A DNA stretch of 64,000 nt from Bacteroidales bacterium. GTDB taxonomy: Bacteria > Bacteroidota > Bacteroidia > Bacteroidales > P3. The notes beneath the pieces were generated by a model. It saw nothing but the letters and a program-made list of their open reading frames with translations. It did no database searches and was not told where the DNA came from. This document shows positions 47,903 through 56,770 of this stretch, one piece after another; position 1 is the first letter of the stretch; each line of letters begins with the position of its first letter. Position numbers and translations under genes: made by a program. The stretch lies in contig JAFRTM010000023.1 of NCBI GenBank assembly GCA_017439185.1, positions 49,106-113,105 on the forward strand, read 5' to 3'.

Positions 47903-49156
47903 TTATCTTTTCTTAGTTTTCTTGCCACTGTTGCTGTCGGAGATGCCGAGTTTGGCTTTGATTGCCGGAGGAATGGCGTCTTTGTGGACCACGATATTCA
48001 TGGTCTTGTAACGTACGAAAGCCTTGGAGCAGAAGAAGTTGCCACCAAATTCACCGTTATATTTGCCCCAGCTGTTCTTCACCATGTAGTACTCGTTGCC
48101 CATCTGGTCTTTGGCAGTTCCGAAGATAAGCATGCCGTGGTCGTCAGTGGTTTCCCAGTTGTCGTAAGCCTGCTGACGCTCCTCCTGGGTCACCCAGCGC
48201 TGCGGAGTGGGATGGTTGGCTGCCTCGTCGGCTATGTCGGAGGCTTTCATGCCAGTCCAATGAGCCTGGTCGCTGCCTACTCCGGTCTTGGGGGCTTCTG
48301 TAGCCGGCAGTACGGCGAAGCCTTTGCGGCTGTAGCGGAAGCCCGGCTCGCTGACGTCGGCACCCCATGCCACGGTGTAGCCCTGTTCGATGGAGTAGTC
48401 GAAGATTTCCATCAACTCGTCGAGCGGCACGTTGTAGCTCAGACCCCAACGCCAGTTGTCCTGGATTTCGATGACGAACTGCTCGTAGAAAGGATGGTGA
48501 GTGAAGGAGGTGATGCTCACGTAGTCGTCAGGGTTGAGTCCGAGGCTTTCGGCGAAGCTCTTCGGGGTGTAGGTCTTGCCCTGATAGGTGAACTTCTCGG
48601 GGATTTTGCCGAGGTAGGTCTCGTGGACCGCAGCGATAGCTTTCATCCACAGCGGCTGCCCGTCGGGGCCGGACTGCAGTTTCTTCAGCTTGCCTTTTGC
48701 GACAGCTGCCACCATAGCGTCGGTGAGGGCGCTGAGCTCGGTGTGGTTGGAGAGAGTGTCACCATACATGGCGCCGGCAGGCATTATCTCGTCGGGCACC
48801 ATGCCGTAGTTGCGGAGACAGTAGAGCACGTCGTTGAAGGCACCGCCTTGCGAGAAGGAGACGTCGCCGTGGGTGCGCACTGCAGCGGCAGCACGGTCGT
48901 TATATGTCTTTTCCACAACATACATCTCACTGAGGTCATATTCCCCTTTGCCAAGGCGGAGCAGTTCGCTCTCGAGGAAGGCGATGCTGCTGTAGCTCCA
49001 GCAGGTTCCGGCGTTGTTCTGGTTCTTAACCGAGGTGATGGGCAGGACCTTGATGGTGTCGAACTTGTAACCCTCGTCCTCGCTCTTCTCTTCCTGCTGA
49101 GCCATTGCGGGCAGACAGAGAGCCGCCACGGCGAGCATTAAAATCACTTTTTTCAT
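47903..49156 (-). CDS. Exported C1-family (bleomycin hydrolase-like) aminopeptidase
   Basis: A 417-residue papain-fold peptidase of the PepC/bleomycin hydrolase subgroup. Unusually for PepC it has a signal peptide (MKKVILMLAVAALCLPAMA), so it acts in the periplasm or outside. The catalytic Cys is in QNNAGTCWSYSSIAFLESE (~45), the His in DDHGMLIFGTAKD (~350) and the Asn in YYMVKNSWGKYNGEFGGNFF. Such exported forms in Bacteroidales resemble Porphyromonas secreted C1 peptidases. The C terminus (AKLGISDSNSGKKTKKR) shows no T9SS sorting domain. It lies alone, flanked by a terminator and a TAnnTTTG box at 49210-49203. Confidence 0.9.
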   Translation of the reverse strand: MKKVILMLAVAALCLPAMAQQEEKSEDEGYKFDTIKVLPITSVKNQNNAGTCWSYSSIAFLESELLRLGKGEYDLSEMYVVEKTYNDRAAAAVRTHGDVSFSQGGAFNDVLYCLRNYGMVPDEIMPAGAMYGDTLSNHTELSALTDAMVAAVAKGKLKKLQSGPDGQPLWMKAIAAVHETYLGKIPEKFTYQGKTYTPKSFAESLGLNPDDYVSITSFTHHPFYEQFVIEIQDNWRWGLSYNVPLDELMEIFDYSIEQGYTVAWGADVSEPGFRYSRKGFAVLPATEAPKTGVGSDQAHWTGMKASDIADEAANHPTPQRWVTQEERQQAYDNWETTDDHGMLIFGTAKDQMGNEYYMVKNSWGKYNGEFGGNFFCSKAFVRYKTMNIVVHKDAIPPAIKAKLGISDSNSGKKTKKR

Positions 49157-49202
49157 TGTCTTTCAGGTATTTGTTATTATTCTATTATTTTCTATCCGTC
49201 TG

Positions 49203-49210
49203 CAAAGATA
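49203..49210 (-). promoter_or_regulatory. Predicted -7 box of pepC-like gene
   Basis: Minus-strand TATCTTTG. The -33 TTG is not evident. An AATAATCG/CGATTATT inverted repeat (49224-49249) lies just upstream and might end rsmG transcription or overlap an operator. Confidence 0.4.
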
Positions 49211-49283
49211 CGAAATATTTTTTAATAATCGCGGGAACTCACGATTATTTTTATGCGACAGGCAAAAAAAGAAAAACTTTCAC

Positions 49284-49913
49284 TCACACGCTGAGGTACA
49301 CTACCCGCTTCTCCTCGAACCACGGCAGAGGATAGAAGTCGTGGACTTCCCACGTCCGTGGGCGTTTGCCGAAGGGTGCCAGTTCCTTCCTAAGGTCGCC
49401 CCCTTTGAGGTAGAGTATGCCGTTGTGCAGCTCGTGGTAGTTGCTTCTGCTCACCTTCTTCTTGACCCATCCGTAGAACTCGGGCAGCGCGGTCACAGCA
49501 CGGCTCACCACGAAGTCATATTCCCCCGTGAGGCTTTCGGCTCTTGCCTGCAGCACGGTGCAGTTCTGCAATCCCAGTTGCTCCACCACGTCGCTCACCA
49601 CCTTTATCTTCTTTCCCACGCTGTCCACCAGTGTGAACTTCGTGTCGGGGAACATCACTGCCAACGGCACTCCCGGGAAGCCACCGCCCGTGCCCACGTC
49701 AAGAATCTCCGCCATAGGTTTGAACGGCTGCACCTTGGCAATAGCCAAGGAGTGCAGAACGTGGTGCTCGTAGAAGTTCTCCATATCCTTGCGCGAGATG
49801 ACGTTGATTTTCTCGTTCCACTCGCTGTAAAGTCCCTCCATGGCGGCGTACTGTTCTTTCTGACGCTCGCCGAGGTCGGGGAAATAATTCAACAGAAGGT
49901 CGATGCCGCTCAT
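49284..49913 (-). CDS. rsmG: 16S rRNA m7G527 methyltransferase RsmG
   Basis: A 209-residue SAM-dependent enzyme that methylates N7 of G527 in 16S rRNA. Motifs: NYFPDLGERQKEQYAAMEGLYSEWNEKINVISRKDMENFYEHHVLHSLA at the N terminus, AEILDVGTGGGFPGVPLAVMFPDTKFTLVDSVGKK (SAM site) and YDFVVSRAVTALPEF. The start at 49913 overlaps the upstream lipoprotein stop (ATGA). A longer reading would run into that gene. Confidence 0.95.
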   Translation of the reverse strand: MSGIDLLLNYFPDLGERQKEQYAAMEGLYSEWNEKINVISRKDMENFYEHHVLHSLAIAKVQPFKPMAEILDVGTGGGFPGVPLAVMFPDTKFTLVDSVGKKIKVVSDVVEQLGLQNCTVLQARAESLTGEYDFVVSRAVTALPEFYGWVKKKVSRSNYHELHNGILYLKGGDLRKELAPFGKRPRTWEVHDFYPLPWFEEKRVVYLSV

Positions 49914-50299
49914 TTCACCGCCGACTTGGTTACCCTGTATTTCTGCGACAGGCCTTGGTAGTCGCTCAGTTTGAGGTAATAGACGCCCGCCTCGAACGGT
50001 TCGAAATCCAAGCGGAAGTCGATGGTGTTCCATACCGCCTTGGCTTTGGGTTTGCCCTCGCGGTCCTGTATCTCTATGTATATCACCTGGCCGTTGGTTG
50101 CCTCGCGTCTCAGTCGCAGCGCATGTTTCTTCGCGATCGGGGTCACACGGATATCGGCTCCGAGGGATTGGGCGTCGTTGCTTTCGAAGACACGCTCGAT
50201 GGTGTAGGTCTCCTTGATGCGCTTACCTTCCTCTTGGCTGCTCGCACACGAGCAGAAGAGTATTACACTGGATATTATGGCTATGAGGTACCGCGGCAT
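49910..50299 (-). CDS. Small lipoprotein of unknown function
   Basis: A 129-residue lipoprotein (MPRYLIAIISSVILFCSCASSQ; lipobox FCSC). The mature part is beta-rich: RVFESNDAQSLGADIRVTPIAKKHALRLRREATNGQVIYIEIQDREGKPKAKAVWNTIDFRLDFEPFEAGVYYLKLSDYQGLSQKYRVTKSAV. The end (FEAGVYYLKL...QKYRV) resembles a small Ig/T9SS-CTD-like strand pair, but it is too short for a sorting signal. No family recognised. Its stop overlaps the rsmG start, and it lies 19 bp after the sigma factor gene. Confidence 0.8.
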   Translation of the reverse strand: MPRYLIAIISSVILFCSCASSQEEGKRIKETYTIERVFESNDAQSLGADIRVTPIAKKHALRLRREATNGQVIYIEIQDREGKPKAKAVWNTIDFRLDFEPFEAGVYYLKLSDYQGLSQKYRVTKSAVK

Positions 50300-50318
50300 G
50301 GGAGTTGAGAATTGAAGA

Positions 50319-51179
50319 TTACAAATATGACATCAAGCCTTTGGCCTTGCTTGAGTTCTTGAGGCGTTTCAATCCCTTTTCCTTAATCTGACGTACGCGC
50401 TCGCGTGTGAGGCCGAACTTCATGGCTATCTCGTCGAGGCTCAGCGGGTGAGGGATGCCGATGCCGAAGTACATCTTTATCACCTCGCGCTCGTATTCCG
50501 TCAGTGCGGTAAGAGCCCGCTCAATCTCGAGGCTCAGGCTTTCCTTCATCAGGAGGTCGTCGGTCGGCGGAGTGTCCTCGTTAGGGAGCACGTCCACGAA
50601 GTTGGTGTCCTCGTCGGCCACCAACGGTGCGTCGATGCTTATGTGGCGACCGCTGATGCCGAGTATGGCCTTAATCTTGTCAACCGGCATATCGAGCCTT
50701 TCGGCCACCTCTTCGTCTGAAGGGGGACGTTCCAGTTCCTGCTCCAGTCGGCTAATCTCTTTCTTCAGTTTGTTCAGTGCACCCAGCTGGTTGGCCGGCA
50801 GACGCACTATGCGAGAGTTCTCGGCGATTGCCTGCAGAATGGCCTGACGAATCCACCACACGGCGTAGGATATGAACTTGAATCCTCGTGTCTCGTCGAA
50901 GCGTTTGGCCGCCTTGATAAGTCCCACGTTACCTTCGTTGATGAGGTCGGGGAGCGAGAGGCCTTGGTTCTGGTATTGCTTGGCTACGGATACCACGAAA
51001 CGCAGGTTGCTCTTGGTGAGGCGGTCGAGAGCTTCCTGGTCGCCCTGTTTGATGCGCTGAGCCAGCTGCACCTCCTCTTCGGGGGTCAGCAGTTCCTCGC
51101 TGCAGATGTCCTGCAAATATTTGTCGAGCGACTTGATGTCGCGGTTGGTAATACTATGAGTAATCTTTAACTGACGCAT
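50319..51179 (-). CDS. rpoD: Primary sigma factor (sigma-70/RpoD)
   Basis: A 286-residue housekeeping sigma factor of the short Bacteroidota type without region 1.1. Region 1.2 is [27 protein letters not shown]. Region 2 is [61 protein letters not shown]. Region 3 is [17 protein letters not shown]. Region 4 is [44 protein letters not shown]. This class recognises TTTG/TAnnTTTG promoters, which are seen repeatedly in the window. It is followed at 19 bp by a lipoprotein gene and rsmG, apparently on one transcript. The upstream promoter could not be assigned. Confidence 0.96.
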   Translation of the reverse strand: MRQLKITHSITNRDIKSLDKYLQDICSEELLTPEEEVQLAQRIKQGDQEALDRLTKSNLRFVVSVAKQYQNQGLSLPDLINEGNVGLIKAAKRFDETRGFKFISYAVWWIRQAILQAIAENSRIVRLPANQLGALNKLKKEISRLEQELERPPSDEEVAERLDMPVDKIKAILGISGRHISIDAPLVADEDTNFVDVLPNEDTPPTDDLLMKESLSLEIERALTALTEYEREVIKMYFGIGIPHPLSLDEIAMKFGLTRERVRQIKEKGLKRLKNSSKAKGLMSYL

Positions 51180-51781
51180 ATCTTCTAACTTTTCACTACT
51201 AATAACGCAGAAATTATAAAAATGTTACGCAGAGTTGAAAATTTAACATTTTAAGGGGTCGGTAGAATGAGCGGGCTTTGTTTCCTTCTATATACGTATA
51301 CTCTTTTTTCGAACTTTTTTTGGGGTTATTGGAATGTTTTTTTCAACAGTGGCTATTGTGACGATTGCGACAGTTGTGACAGTTGTATTTTAGATGGTCA
51401 CAGATAGGAGGCACATAGGAGGCCTATTCGACCAAGGTCCGTATTTCGGCAGGGGATAATATATATCTTTAAAAGATATATACCCCCCCGAAAGGAGAGA
51501 GGGTTGAGATATGAGTTTTGAGTTTTAAGTTTTAAGTTATGAGTTAATATTTTTTTTGCGTAAAGTGCAAAAAAAGTCATGAAAAAGGGTATGCATATAT
51601 TGAGGGGGCAATGTTTCCGAGCAGGAAAGCATAGAGTTCTTTGACATATTGTATATAGGAATAGCGGGAAGGGAGCGGGAGGCGGAGGGCCGCCTCCAAG
51701 GAGTGGGATCAGGGCAAAAGAGAAGAGGCGGACCTTGCGGCACCGCCTCTCTTCTCTAAAAAACTATGGATTTTGACGGTC
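51180..51781. other. 602-bp intergenic region with repeats and hairpins
   Basis: It holds an AGGAGGCACATAGGA unit (51408-51422), a TATATATCTTT/AAAGATATATA palindrome (51460-51482), GAGTTTTAAGTT simple repeats (51510-51542), a GAGTTCTTTGACATATTG stretch (~51635-51651) like that seen in Bacteroidota rRNA leaders though no rRNA follows, a GGAGGCGG/CCGCCTCC hairpin (51678-51697), and the rocD terminator. No gene seen. Confidence 0.55.
51719..51757 (-). terminator. Terminator of ornithine aminotransferase gene
   Basis: Stem AGAGAAGAGGCGG paired with CCGCCTCTCTTCTCT (two-base bulge), followed on the minus strand by TTTTG. It lies 25 bp past the stop codon. Confidence 0.65.
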
Positions 51782-53002
51782 TTATTCGAAACTCTTGAGG
51801 GCCTGTTTGATGAGTTCCATAGCCTCACGGAGCTGCTCTTCGGTGATAACCAGAGGAGGAGCGAAGCGGATGATGTGCTGATGGGTGGGTTTGGCGAGGA
51901 CACCGAGGTCGCGCATCTTCAGGCAGACATCCCAAGCCTCTTTGCCGTTGCGGGGCTTGATGATGATGGCGTTGAGGAGGCCTTTACCACGCACCTTCTC
52001 GATCATCGGGCTCTCGAATTTGCTCATCTCCTCGCGGAATATCTTACCGAGACGGTCGGCGTTCTCCATGAGGTGCTCGTCCTTGATGACCTGGAGGGCT
52101 GCGATAGATACCTTGGCTGCGATGGGGTTGCCGCCGAAGGTGGAGCCGTGCTCACCGGGCTTGATGTTGAGCATGATGTCGTCGTCGGCCAAAACAGCAG
52201 ACACGGGCATTACGCCGCCACCGAGGGCCTTGCCGAGGATGAGGATGTCGGGACGTACGCCTTCGTGGTCGCAGGCGAGCATCTTACCGGTACGGGCGAT
52301 ACCGCACTGTACCTCGTCGGCCATGAAGAGGACGTTGTATTTTTTGCAGATGTCGTAGCATTTCTTGAGGTAGCCGTCGTCCGGTACATAGACGCCAGCC
52401 TCGCCCTGTATGGGTTCGAGGAGGAAACCGGCAATCTTGTCGCCTTCAGCAGCGAGAACCTTCTCGAGAGCCGACGGATCGTTGTAAGGAATGCGGACGA
52501 AGCCGGGAGTCATGGGGCCGTAGTTGGCGTAGGACTCTGGGTCGTTGGACATGGTGATAATGGTGATGGTGCGACCGTGGAAGTTGCCTTCGCAGCAGAC
52601 GATTTTCACCTCGTCGTTCTTGATGCCTTTCTTGACGACACCCCAACGGCGAGCCAGTTTCAGAGCGGTCTCGTCGGCTTCGGCACCAGAGTTCATAGGC
52701 AGAACTTTCTCGTAGCCGAAATACTCGGTGACGTATTTTTCCCACTCGCCGAGGCAGTTGTTATAGAAAGCACGGGAAGAGAGGGTGAGCTGATGGGCCT
52801 GGTCGCACATCGCCTTCACGATCTTCGGGTGGCAGTGACCCTGGTTCACTGCGGAGTAGGCCGACAGGAAGTCGAAATATTTCTTTCCTTCGCAATCCCA
52901 CACAAAGGCACCTTCGCCTTTTGCGAGCACTACGGGTAGCGGATGATAGTTATGGGCGCCGTATTTGGCTTCCATTTCCATGAATTCTTCTGATTTTGTC
53001 AT
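51782..53002 (-). CDS. rocD: Ornithine--oxo-acid aminotransferase
   Basis: PLP enzyme converting ornithine and 2-oxoglutarate to glutamate semialdehyde and glutamate. The 406-residue class III aminotransferase shows [50 protein letters not shown] at the N terminus (the OAT-type substrate Tyr), [19 protein letters not shown] (PLP phosphate), [18 protein letters not shown] (the Asp that holds the PLP pyridine) and [18 protein letters not shown] with the Schiff-base Lys in GKALGGG. The start at 53002 gives the family N terminus. It stands alone, with a terminator behind and a TAnnTTTG box in front. Confidence 0.94.
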   Translation of the reverse strand: MTKSEEFMEMEAKYGAHNYHPLPVVLAKGEGAFVWDCEGKKYFDFLSAYSAVNQGHCHPKIVKAMCDQAHQLTLSSRAFYNNCLGEWEKYVTEYFGYEKVLPMNSGAEADETALKLARRWGVVKKGIKNDEVKIVCCEGNFHGRTITIITMSNDPESYANYGPMTPGFVRIPYNDPSALEKVLAAEGDKIAGFLLEPIQGEAGVYVPDDGYLKKCYDICKKYNVLFMADEVQCGIARTGKMLACDHEGVRPDILILGKALGGGVMPVSAVLADDDIMLNIKPGEHGSTFGGNPIAAKVSIAALQVIKDEHLMENADRLGKIFREEMSKFESPMIEKVRGKGLLNAIIIKPRNGKEAWDVCLKMRDLGVLAKPTHQHIIRFAPPLVITEEQLREAMELIKQALKSFE

Positions 53003-53094
53003 AATATTATTTTTTAGATACAATTGTTATTATTTATTTGATTACAAATTTCTTATGGTCGTTTTTACACACTTTCGCCCCTAAAAAATTTTTG

Positions 53095-53102
53095 CAAATA
53101 TA
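53095..53102 (-). promoter_or_regulatory. Predicted -7 box of rocD
   Basis: On the minus strand TATATTTG matches TAnnTTTG. No TTG at the right spacing. The leader would be ~85 nt. Confidence 0.45.
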
Positions 53103-53153
53103 CAATTTATTTTATGATTGTTGAGTTATTATATAAGAAAAATTTTTCAACCG

Positions 53154-54845
53154 ATGGAAAAAAAGGAGCAATGCATACTGTCAGTCAGGGACTTGGGCAT
53201 AGAATTCAGAAGCGAGGGAGGATGGCGGCGAGTGGTCAACGGAGTGGATTTCGACCTGTATAAAGGTCGCACGCTTGGAATAGTGGGCGAGTCGGGATCG
53301 GGCAAGAGCGTAAGCTCCATGGCCCTAATGGGGCTGCTGCCTAAGCTGGCGTCACGCATAGCCTCGGGCAGTGCCATATTCTACGGCGACGGCAAGCCCG
53401 TGGACCTCCTCACACTCGACGAGAAGGCGATGCGCCACTATCGCGGCAATCACCTCTCGATGGTGTTCCAAGAGCCGATGACGAGCCTCAACCCAGTGAA
53501 GAAATGCGGAGCCCAGGTGGTGGAGATGCTGCGGCAACACGAGAAGGTAAGCGACAAGGAAGCACGCTCACGCGTCCTCGACCTCTTCAACGAGGTGCTT
53601 CTCCCCCGCCCCGAGAAGATTTTCGACTCCTATCCCCACAAAATCAGCGGCGGACAGAAACAGAGAGTGATGATAGCGATGGCACTGGTGTGCAACCCCT
53701 CGATAGTGATAGCCGACGAGCCTACCACCGCCCTCGACGTAACGGTGCAGAAGACCATTCTACAACTCCTGCGATCCCTACAGCAGAAGCACGACATAGC
53801 CATAATCTTCATCTCCCACGACCTCGGCGTCATCGCACAGATCGCCGACGACATAGCGGTGATGTACCATGGCGAGATCGTTGAGCACGGCGAAGCCGCC
53901 GAAGTGCTGCACTCGCCCCAACATCCCTATACCCGCGGACTCCTCGCCTGCCGCCCACCGCTCGACCGCCGGCCCCTGCGACTGCCCACCGTGAGCGACT
54001 TCCTCGAAGGGAAAGAGGCCAGTGCCGACGAGGCCCCGGCCTTTGAACCCTCCGACGACGTACCGCTCCTCAGCGTAAGCCATTGGACGGTCACCTACCC
54101 CATAAAGAAAAGCCTCTTCGGCAAGGTGAAGCAAGAGCTGAGAGCAGTGGACGACGTGTCGTTCGACATCTACCGCGGCGAGACCCTCGGCCTCGTAGGC
54201 GAAAGCGGATGCGGCAAGACGACCCTCGGACGAAGCCTGCTGCAACTCATAGAACACTCGTCGGGCGAGGTGACCTACAAAGGAGAACGCCTCGACCGCC
54301 TCTCCCCCTCGAAAATGCGACACCTCCGCACCCGTCTGCAAATAATATTCCAAGACCCCTACTCCTCGCTCAACCCCCGCCTTACCGTAGGGGAAGCCAT
54401 TGCCGAACCCCTCAAAGTACACCACCGCAGCCTTACGGCCACCCAAAGACGCGAAAAGGTGCTGAACATCATGGAGCAGGTGGGACTCACTCCCGAATGC
54501 TACAACCGCTACCCCCACGAGTTCAGCGGCGGACAGCGCCAGAGAGTGTGCATAGCACGCGCCCTCATCATGGAGCCCGAGCTGGTGATATGCGACGAGA
54601 GTGTGTCGGCCCTGGACGTGAGTGTGCAGGCACAGGTGCTCAACCTGCTCAACGACCTCAAACGGCGCTACGGCTTTACCTATCTTTTTATCACCCACGA
54701 CCTCTCGGTGGTAAAGTTCATCAGCGACCGCATAATGGTGATGCAGAAAGGCAAGATGGTGGAATTGGCTCCCGCCGACGACATCTACGACCACCCACAA
54801 CAGGAATACACCCGCAAGCTCATCGACGCCATACCGAGGGTATAG
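53154..54845 (+). CDS. Fused Opp/Dpp-type ABC transporter ATPase
   Basis: A 563-residue protein with two ABC ATPase domains in one chain, like YejF or fused DppD-DppF. Domain 1: GIVGESGSGKSVSSMALMGLLPK (Walker A ~40), HKISGGQKQRVMIAMALVCNPSIVIADEPTTALDVTVQ, IIFISHDLGVIAQIADDIAVMYHGEIVE. Domain 2: LGLVGESGCGKTTLGRSLLQL, HEFSGGQRQRVCIARALIMEPELVICDESVSALDVSVQ, LFITHDLSVV. The YxHPYTRGLLAC and QEYTRKLIDAIP endings are typical of peptide importers. No permease or binding-protein gene is adjacent, so it must work with subunits encoded elsewhere. The start at 53154 is preferred over 53118. Confidence 0.92.
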   Translation: MEKKEQCILSVRDLGIEFRSEGGWRRVVNGVDFDLYKGRTLGIVGESGSGKSVSSMALMGLLPKLASRIASGSAIFYGDGKPVDLLTLDEKAMRHYRGNHLSMVFQEPMTSLNPVKKCGAQVVEMLRQHEKVSDKEARSRVLDLFNEVLLPRPEKIFDSYPHKISGGQKQRVMIAMALVCNPSIVIADEPTTALDVTVQKTILQLLRSLQQKHDIAIIFISHDLGVIAQIADDIAVMYHGEIVEHGEAAEVLHSPQHPYTRGLLACRPPLDRRPLRLPTVSDFLEGKEASADEAPAFEPSDDVPLLSVSHWTVTYPIKKSLFGKVKQELRAVDDVSFDIYRGETLGLVGESGCGKTTLGRSLLQLIEHSSGEVTYKGERLDRLSPSKMRHLRTRLQIIFQDPYSSLNPRLTVGEAIAEPLKVHHRSLTATQRREKVLNIMEQVGLTPECYNRYPHEFSGGQRQRVCIARALIMEPELVICDESVSALDVSVQAQVLNLLNDLKRRYGFTYLFITHDLSVVKFISDRIMVMQKGKMVELAPADDIYDHPQQEYTRKLIDAIPRV

Positions 54846-54870
54846 TCCCCTAGTGACGTCAGGAAACAAA

Positions 54871-54896
54871 AAAGGGGACACAAATGTGTTCCCTTT
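54871..54896. terminator. Bidirectional terminator between ABC ATPase and dksA-like gene
   Basis: Near-perfect stem AAAGGGGACACA/TGTGTTCCCTTT with a 2-nt loop; A-rich on the left and T-rich on the right, so it can work for both convergent genes. Confidence 0.75.
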
Positions 54897-54920
54897 ATAT
54901 TTGAGCTATGTTTTCTTCGA

Positions 54921-55322
54921 CTAACGACGCTTGCCCTGATCCATCTTGGCCTCGATGCTCATAGTTGCATGAGGTACGATACGCAAACGCTCCTTGGGTA
55001 TGAGCTTGCCCGTGACGCGGCAGATGCCATAGGTGCCGTTCTCGATGCGGATAAGGGCCGCTTCCAGGTCGCGGATGAAGCGCTGCTGACGGGCGGCAAG
55101 CTTAGCATTTTCCTCTTTCGACAGCACATTGCTACCCTCCTCAAGGGTCTTGAAGGTGGGAGCTGTGTCGTTGGCCTCGTTCTCATTGCCAGCCATCGCC
55201 GCCAATTGCATATCGAGATTTCTCTTGGCTTCTTCTATCTTTTTAAGTATAAGCTCTTTGAACTCCTGCAGCTCTTCGGGTGAGTAGCATGTCTTTTCCG
55301 GTGTTTCGTTTTTCTTTGCCAT
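54921..55322 (-). CDS. DksA/TraR-family protein lacking zinc cysteines
   Basis: A 133-residue protein with the DksA layout: a coiled-coil hairpin (~15-90: FKELILKKIEEAKRNLDMQLAAM...ENAKLAARQQRFIRDLEAALIRIENGTYG) and a C-terminal globular part ICRVTGKLIPKERLRIVPHATMSIEAK. In canonical DksA this part has four zinc-binding Cys (CxxC-x17-CxxC). Here only one Cys remains (YGICRVTGK), so it probably does not bind zinc. It should reach into the RNA polymerase secondary channel and affect initiation, possibly with ppGpp. Highly charged with a basic end (MDQGKRR). Monocistronic, with a good promoter at 55428-55458. Confidence 0.88.
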   Translation of the reverse strand: MAKKNETPEKTCYSPEELQEFKELILKKIEEAKRNLDMQLAAMAGNENEANDTAPTFKTLEEGSNVLSKEENAKLAARQQRFIRDLEAALIRIENGTYGICRVTGKLIPKERLRIVPHATMSIEAKMDQGKRR

Positions 55323-55427
55323 AATCTCTCCTATTTTATGGTTACTTGCTTTTTTACTGCGTCAATTCAGAGTTGACTACCTGATTTTCAATCTTCTGGA
55401 TATATTATTACCTCTATGATATTTTTG

Positions 55428-55458
55428 CAAAGATAACAACATTTCTTCAATCCTCCAA
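55428..55458 (-). promoter_or_regulatory. Predicted promoter of dksA-like gene
   Basis: On the minus strand, TTG (55458-55456), a 20-bp spacer, and TATCTTTG (55435-55428). The leader of ~100 nt shows no strong structure. Confidence 0.6.
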
Positions 55459-55467
55459 AAAGATTTA

Positions 55468-56007
55468 TCAACATTTTTTGTTATTATCTTCCAAATACAA
55501 GTCTATCAAGCCATTAGGTGCTGCAATATATATCGTCTTCGCATCGCGGTCAACTTTCTTTATCACCTGGTCGATGACAGGTACGAGGATCTCGATGTCC
55601 CCGTTCATGATCTGGAACAGAGGCTGAGCAGGGTACTCGATCACCGAAGCCACCTGCCCTATGTCGCCATGCTGCTCGTCCACCACCTTGAAACCCTTTA
55701 TCTCGTGGAAATAGAACTGGTTGCCCGTGAGTTTAGGCAGCAGGTCGAGCGGCAGATAAAGGTCACGTCCCATGAGGCCCGGCAGCTCGTCGTTGCCGAC
55801 GTCCTCCAACGCCACCACCGCCTTGTTGCCGTTTAGGCGCAGGCTTTTCACGAAATAGGGAACCAAACCGTTCTTCGTCTCCACAAAGAACAAGTCGAGC
55901 TGTTCGTATTCCTCAGGGTTGTCCACATCGAGAAAGAGAACCATCTCCCCTTTCACCCCGAAAGGTTTCGTGATGCGGCCCAGATAATAGCATTCTTCTT
56001 TTGTCAT
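55468..56007 (-). CDS. rimM: Ribosome maturation factor RimM
   Basis: A 179-residue factor that binds ribosomal protein S19 and helps 30S head maturation. The N-terminal RimM barrel shows YYLGRITKPFGVKGEMVLFLDVDNPEEYEQLDLFFVE, the linker is NGNKAVVALEDVGNDELPGLMGRDLYLPLDLLP, and the C-terminal PRC-barrel contains GFKVVDEQHGDIGQVASVIEYPAQPLFQI and EILVPVIDQVIKKVDRDAKTIYI. It lies 90 bp downstream of rpsP with a hairpin in between. rpsP-rimM adjacency is widely conserved. Confidence 0.95.
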   Translation of the reverse strand: MTKEECYYLGRITKPFGVKGEMVLFLDVDNPEEYEQLDLFFVETKNGLVPYFVKSLRLNGNKAVVALEDVGNDELPGLMGRDLYLPLDLLPKLTGNQFYFHEIKGFKVVDEQHGDIGQVASVIEYPAQPLFQIMNGDIEILVPVIDQVIKKVDRDAKTIYIAAPNGLIDLYLEDNNKKC

Positions 56008-56024
56008 CGTCTTGCTTTACAAGG

Positions 56025-56061
56025 AGAGACGTGCCTCGCCTCGCGGGTGTGACACGTCTCT
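56025..56061 (-). other. Hairpin between rpsP and rimM
   Basis: Stem AGAGACGTG/CACGTCTCT with a 19-nt GC-rich loop that can fold further (CCCGCGAGG). No U-run follows on the minus strand, so it may be a processing or attenuation site rather than a terminator. Confidence 0.5.
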
Positions 56062-56097
56062 GTGTTTGTTTGCCTGATGTAATCGACTTCCTCGATC

Positions 56098-56667
56098 TTA
56101 CTCAGCGGCGGGAGCTTCGGTTGCTTCGGCTGCGGGAGCTTCGGTCGTCTCAGCTGCTGCCTCGGCGGCTTCAGCCTCAGCTTTGGCTGCTGCCTCGGCC
56201 TCAGCGGCTGCTTTACGCTTAGCGGCGACTACCTCGGCCTTAGCCTCGTTGTGCTTGCGCTCGGCCTCCATACGGGCTTTTGCGACATCGCGCTTTGCGC
56301 TCTCGGCGTTGCTCTTGGCACTTGCGACTTTGGCATCCTTAGCCTGCTTCCACTCGTTGAATCTGGCATCAGCCACTTCTTGGGAAATAGCGCCCTTCTC
56401 GACACCGATCTGCAGGTGACGACGCAGCAACACTCCTTTGTAGGAGAGAATCCTGCGTACTGTGGGGCTCGGCTGTGCGCCGTTCTTCAGCCACTGTACT
56501 GCACTTTCCTCGTTCAACTCGATGGTTGCGGGGTTCGTCAGGGGGTTGTAAGTTCCCAGTTTCTCGATAAATCTTCCGTCGCGTGGTGCTCGACCATCCG
56601 CTACAACGATGTGGTAGAAGGGTTGATTCTTCTTTCCATGACGTTGCAATCTCATTCTTGCTGGCAT
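56098..56667 (-). CDS. rpsP: 30S ribosomal protein S16 with long Ala/Glu-rich C-terminal extension
   Basis: Residues 1-~85 are standard S16 ([39 protein letters not shown], then [27 protein letters not shown]). The other ~100 residues are a charged helical part ([46 protein letters not shown]) followed by an acidic Ala-rich tail with TTEAPAAE repeats. S16 is normally 80-90 residues, and Bacteroidota proteins often carry extended tails, but this one more than doubles the length. The rimM gene follows. It has a strong promoter at 56721-56750. Confidence 0.94.
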   Translation of the reverse strand: MPARMRLQRHGKKNQPFYHIVVADGRAPRDGRFIEKLGTYNPLTNPATIELNEESAVQWLKNGAQPSPTVRRILSYKGVLLRRHLQIGVEKGAISQEVADARFNEWKQAKDAKVASAKSNAESAKRDVAKARMEAERKHNEAKAEVVAAKRKAAAEAEAAAKAEAEAAEAAAETTEAPAAEATEAPAAE

Positions 56668-56720
56668 AATGCTCTGTGTTTTAGATTGTTAATAAATATT
56701 TTCCTTTTTAATTGGAATTG

Positions 56721-56750
56721 CAAAGATACACATTAATTTTTAATTGGCAA
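56721..56750 (-). promoter_or_regulatory. Predicted promoter of rpsP-rimM
   Basis: On the minus strand, TTG (56750-56748), a 19-bp spacer, and TATCTTTG (56728-56721). Start of transcription near 56714, ~47 nt before the ATG. Confidence 0.65.
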
Positions 56751-56770
56751 ATTTTTTGCCTCTTTTTTCG

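Noticed and set aside
51631-51655. rRNA-leader-like TTCTTTGACATATTG as a sign of an rRNA operon
   Set aside because: No 16S, tRNA or 23S sequence follows in either direction.
51773-52939. 388-codon plus-strand frame over ornithine aminotransferase
   Set aside because: Mirror frame of rocD codon pattern, no family features.
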